Shown: in pieces, positions 62,793 through 64,000 of the stretch
Layout of the letters: each line of letters begins with the position of its first letter
Numbering within the stretch: the stretch's first letter is position 1
From: an uncultured Paracoccaceae bacterium
GTDB taxonomy: Bacteria > Pseudomonadota > Alphaproteobacteria > Rhodobacterales > Rhodobacteraceae
Length of the DNA: 64,000 bases
Reading direction: 5' to 3'
Assembly: GCA_951812615.1 (NCBI GenBank)
Contig: CATOSU010000001.1
Location: forward strand, 1 to 64,000
Notes under the pieces: model-generated
Databases searched by the model: none
The model's input: the letters and a program-made list of their open reading frames with translations, nothing else
What the model was told of the DNA's origin: nothing
Position numbers and translations under genes: made by a program

Positions 62793-64000
62793 ATGACCGT
62801 TCCAGAAAATGAGACTTCCCACGATACGGATGTTGCTATCGTGGGCGCTGGCCCGGTTGGCACGATGCTGGCAATTCTTCTGGGTCAGCAGGGCAAGAAG
62901 GTGACGCTGATTGAGCGGTGGACAACGCACTATAGTCTACCGCGAGCGGTTACTTACGATCACGAAATCGCCCGCATACTTGCGACACTTGATATTGACT
63001 CGGAAACAGATCCCGCGATCAGTTTCCATGATGAGCTGTATTACTGGCGCAATCGGGATGGTGAGAACCTCCAGATTGTTGATTGGCAGAGTCAGTCCGC
63101 CAGCGGCTGGCGTGTTCGTTACTGGTTCAATCAGCCCATGCTTGAAAAACGCCTGTTGAAGATCGCAGGAGGTATTCCCGAAATTACCATTTTGCGCGGC
63201 TATGATGGCGTTGCACTTGAACAGGATGACGCAGGTGTCACTCTGTCTCTCAAGCAGAATCCTGAAGAGTTTGGATCGGATGGCGAGCGAATGGTGCTTC
63301 GGGCCAAATTTGCCGCTGGTACTGACGGTGCAAACAGTTTCGTTCGAGAGAGTCTCGGCATCGAGAACGAAGACAAGGGTTACTTCTTTGACTGGTTGAT
63401 CTTGGACATGCTTCCCAACTTTGACTATTGCGCATCGAGGTCTCAGGATCCTGCGCAATGGCAACTGTGTGATCCCCAGCGTCCTACGACCGTTGTGCCT
63501 GGTGGGCCCGGCCCTGTTGAAGGTGGTCCCGATCGCCGTCGCTGGGAGTTCATGGTTCTTCCCGAAGAATCTGTCGAAGATATCCAGAAAGAAGACAATG
63601 CTTGGAACCTGTTGAAGCCATGGGGTGTTACCCCAAAGAATTCAGAACTTGAGCGCGCAGCCGTTTATAGGTTCCAGGCCCGTTGGGCAAAGCAATGGCA
63701 CAGCGGTCGCTGCGTCATTGGCGGTGACGCCGCACATCTGATGCCGCCGTTTGCAGGCGAGGGGATGTGTGCTGGCTTGCGCGACGCCGTGGCGATGGCA
63801 TGGCGTCTGAATGCCATCCTCGAAGGCAAAAGCGGCCTTGAAGTTCTTGAGAGCTACACCAGTGAGCGCAAAGAACACGCCAAGCATTATGTCAGCTTCA
63901 GCCAGGATTTGGGCAGCATCATCTGTATCAGTGACGAGCAAGAGGCGGCCGATCGTGACAGCCGCATGATTGCTGACCTGAAGGAACGCAACAACGAACC
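62793..64000 (+). CDS. FAD-dependent aromatic hydroxylase (MhpA-like), runs off the window
   Basis: 402 codons from ATG 62793 to the window edge, still open. FAD-binding Rossmann start DVAIVGAGPVGTMLAILLGQ with GxGxxG, then YSLPRAVTYDHEIARIL, and the second FAD motif CVIGGDAAHLMPPFAGEGMC. The order fits group A flavoprotein monooxygenases such as 3-(3-hydroxyphenyl)propionate hydroxylase, which use NAD(P)H and O2 to hydroxylate a phenolic ring before ring cleavage. The exact substrate is not determined. It is preceded by a strong ribosome-binding site and a divergent TetR gene. Confidence 0.9.
   Translation, partial: MTVPENETSHDTDVAIVGAGPVGTMLAILLGQQGKKVTLIERWTTHYSLPRAVTYDHEIARILATLDIDSETDPAISFHDELYYWRNRDGENLQIVDWQSQSASGWRVRYWFNQPMLEKRLLKIAGGIPEITILRGYDGVALEQDDAGVTLSLKQNPEEFGSDGERMVLRAKFAAGTDGANSFVRESLGIENEDKGYFFDWLILDMLPNFDYCASRSQDPAQWQLCDPQRPTTVVPGGPGPVEGGPDRRRWEFMVLPEESVEDIQKEDNAWNLLKPWGVTPKNSELERAAVYRFQARWAKQWHSGRCVIGGDAAHLMPPFAGEGMCAGLRDAVAMAWRLNAILEGKSGLEVLESYTSERKEHAKHYVSFSQDLGSIICISDEQEAADRDSRMIADLKERNNE

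Overview
The window reads as accessory DNA from an alphaproteobacterium, most likely a Rhodobacteraceae/Roseobacter-group organism. This rests on GC-rich codon use, the IS families, P4-type integrases and the small conserved proteins; no rRNA or complete tRNA gene is present to confirm it. I cannot tell plasmid from chromosome. More than a third of the sequence is insertion sequence: six copies of one 1,383-bp IS256-family element, four copies of one 1,299-bp IS3-family (IS407-group) element, two other IS3-family elements, one IS630, one IS5 (IS427 group), one IS200-like element, two inverted IS91-plus-recombinase modules, and remnants of IS1182/IS5 and IS21.

Layout. Positions 1-2,033 hold a nested IS (IS256 inside IS3). 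Positions 2,072-13,407 hold integrative element 1: a PrimPol-helicase gene split by IS256, a 232-aa gene split by IS3, an AlpA-like regulator, an unknown protein, a tyrosine integrase, and a TIR-ATPase cargo gene broken by one in-frame stop. It ends at a 3' fragment of a tRNA-Phe gene, the probable attachment site. Positions 13,483-28,277 are a patchwork: IS630 in a cluster of TAGCACAG repeats, a truncated unknown gene, a divergent CDP-alcohol phosphatidyltransferase/cytidylyltransferase pair, a 2OG-Fe(II) oxygenase (the last two split by IS256), a secreted cysteine-repeat protein and a WYL regulator. Positions 28,278-35,035 hold an IS91 module and an AT-richer two-gene operon with a STAND-like ATPase that may be a defence locus. 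Positions 36,335-53,252 are a segment that appears inverted. It carries the N-terminal half of a PAS histidine kinase, a Tat-exported protein, integrative element 2 (integrase, small protein, AlpA split by IS5, small protein, PrimPol split by IS256), an IS200-like element and an RHH/GNAT toxin-antitoxin-like operon. Positions 54,552-58,098 hold the C-terminal half of the kinase, a receiver protein, a receiver-adenylate cyclase and a cyclic-nucleotide-binding acyltransferase. The right end has the second IS91 module, the tail of a third integrative element, a TetR regulator and an aromatic-ring monooxygenase that runs off the window.

How things fit together. Most broken genes can be rebuilt exactly. 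Removing each IS256 copy and one 8-bp target duplication restores an open frame in every interrupted host gene, and the same holds for one IS3 copy (CACC) and the IS5 (CTAG). Two inverted IS3 copies carry the two halves of one GGTC target duplication, which shows that homologous recombination between them inverted about 17 kb and cut a 1,191-aa kinase in two. The kinase once headed an operon (kinase, receiver, receiver-cyclase) that ends tail to tail with a cAMP-sensor acyltransferase, a plausible complete signalling circuit. The best candidates for little-described biology are the TIR-ATPase cargo of element 1, the STAND-like ATPase operon, the PrimPol/AlpA integrative elements and the cyclase/acyltransferase circuit.
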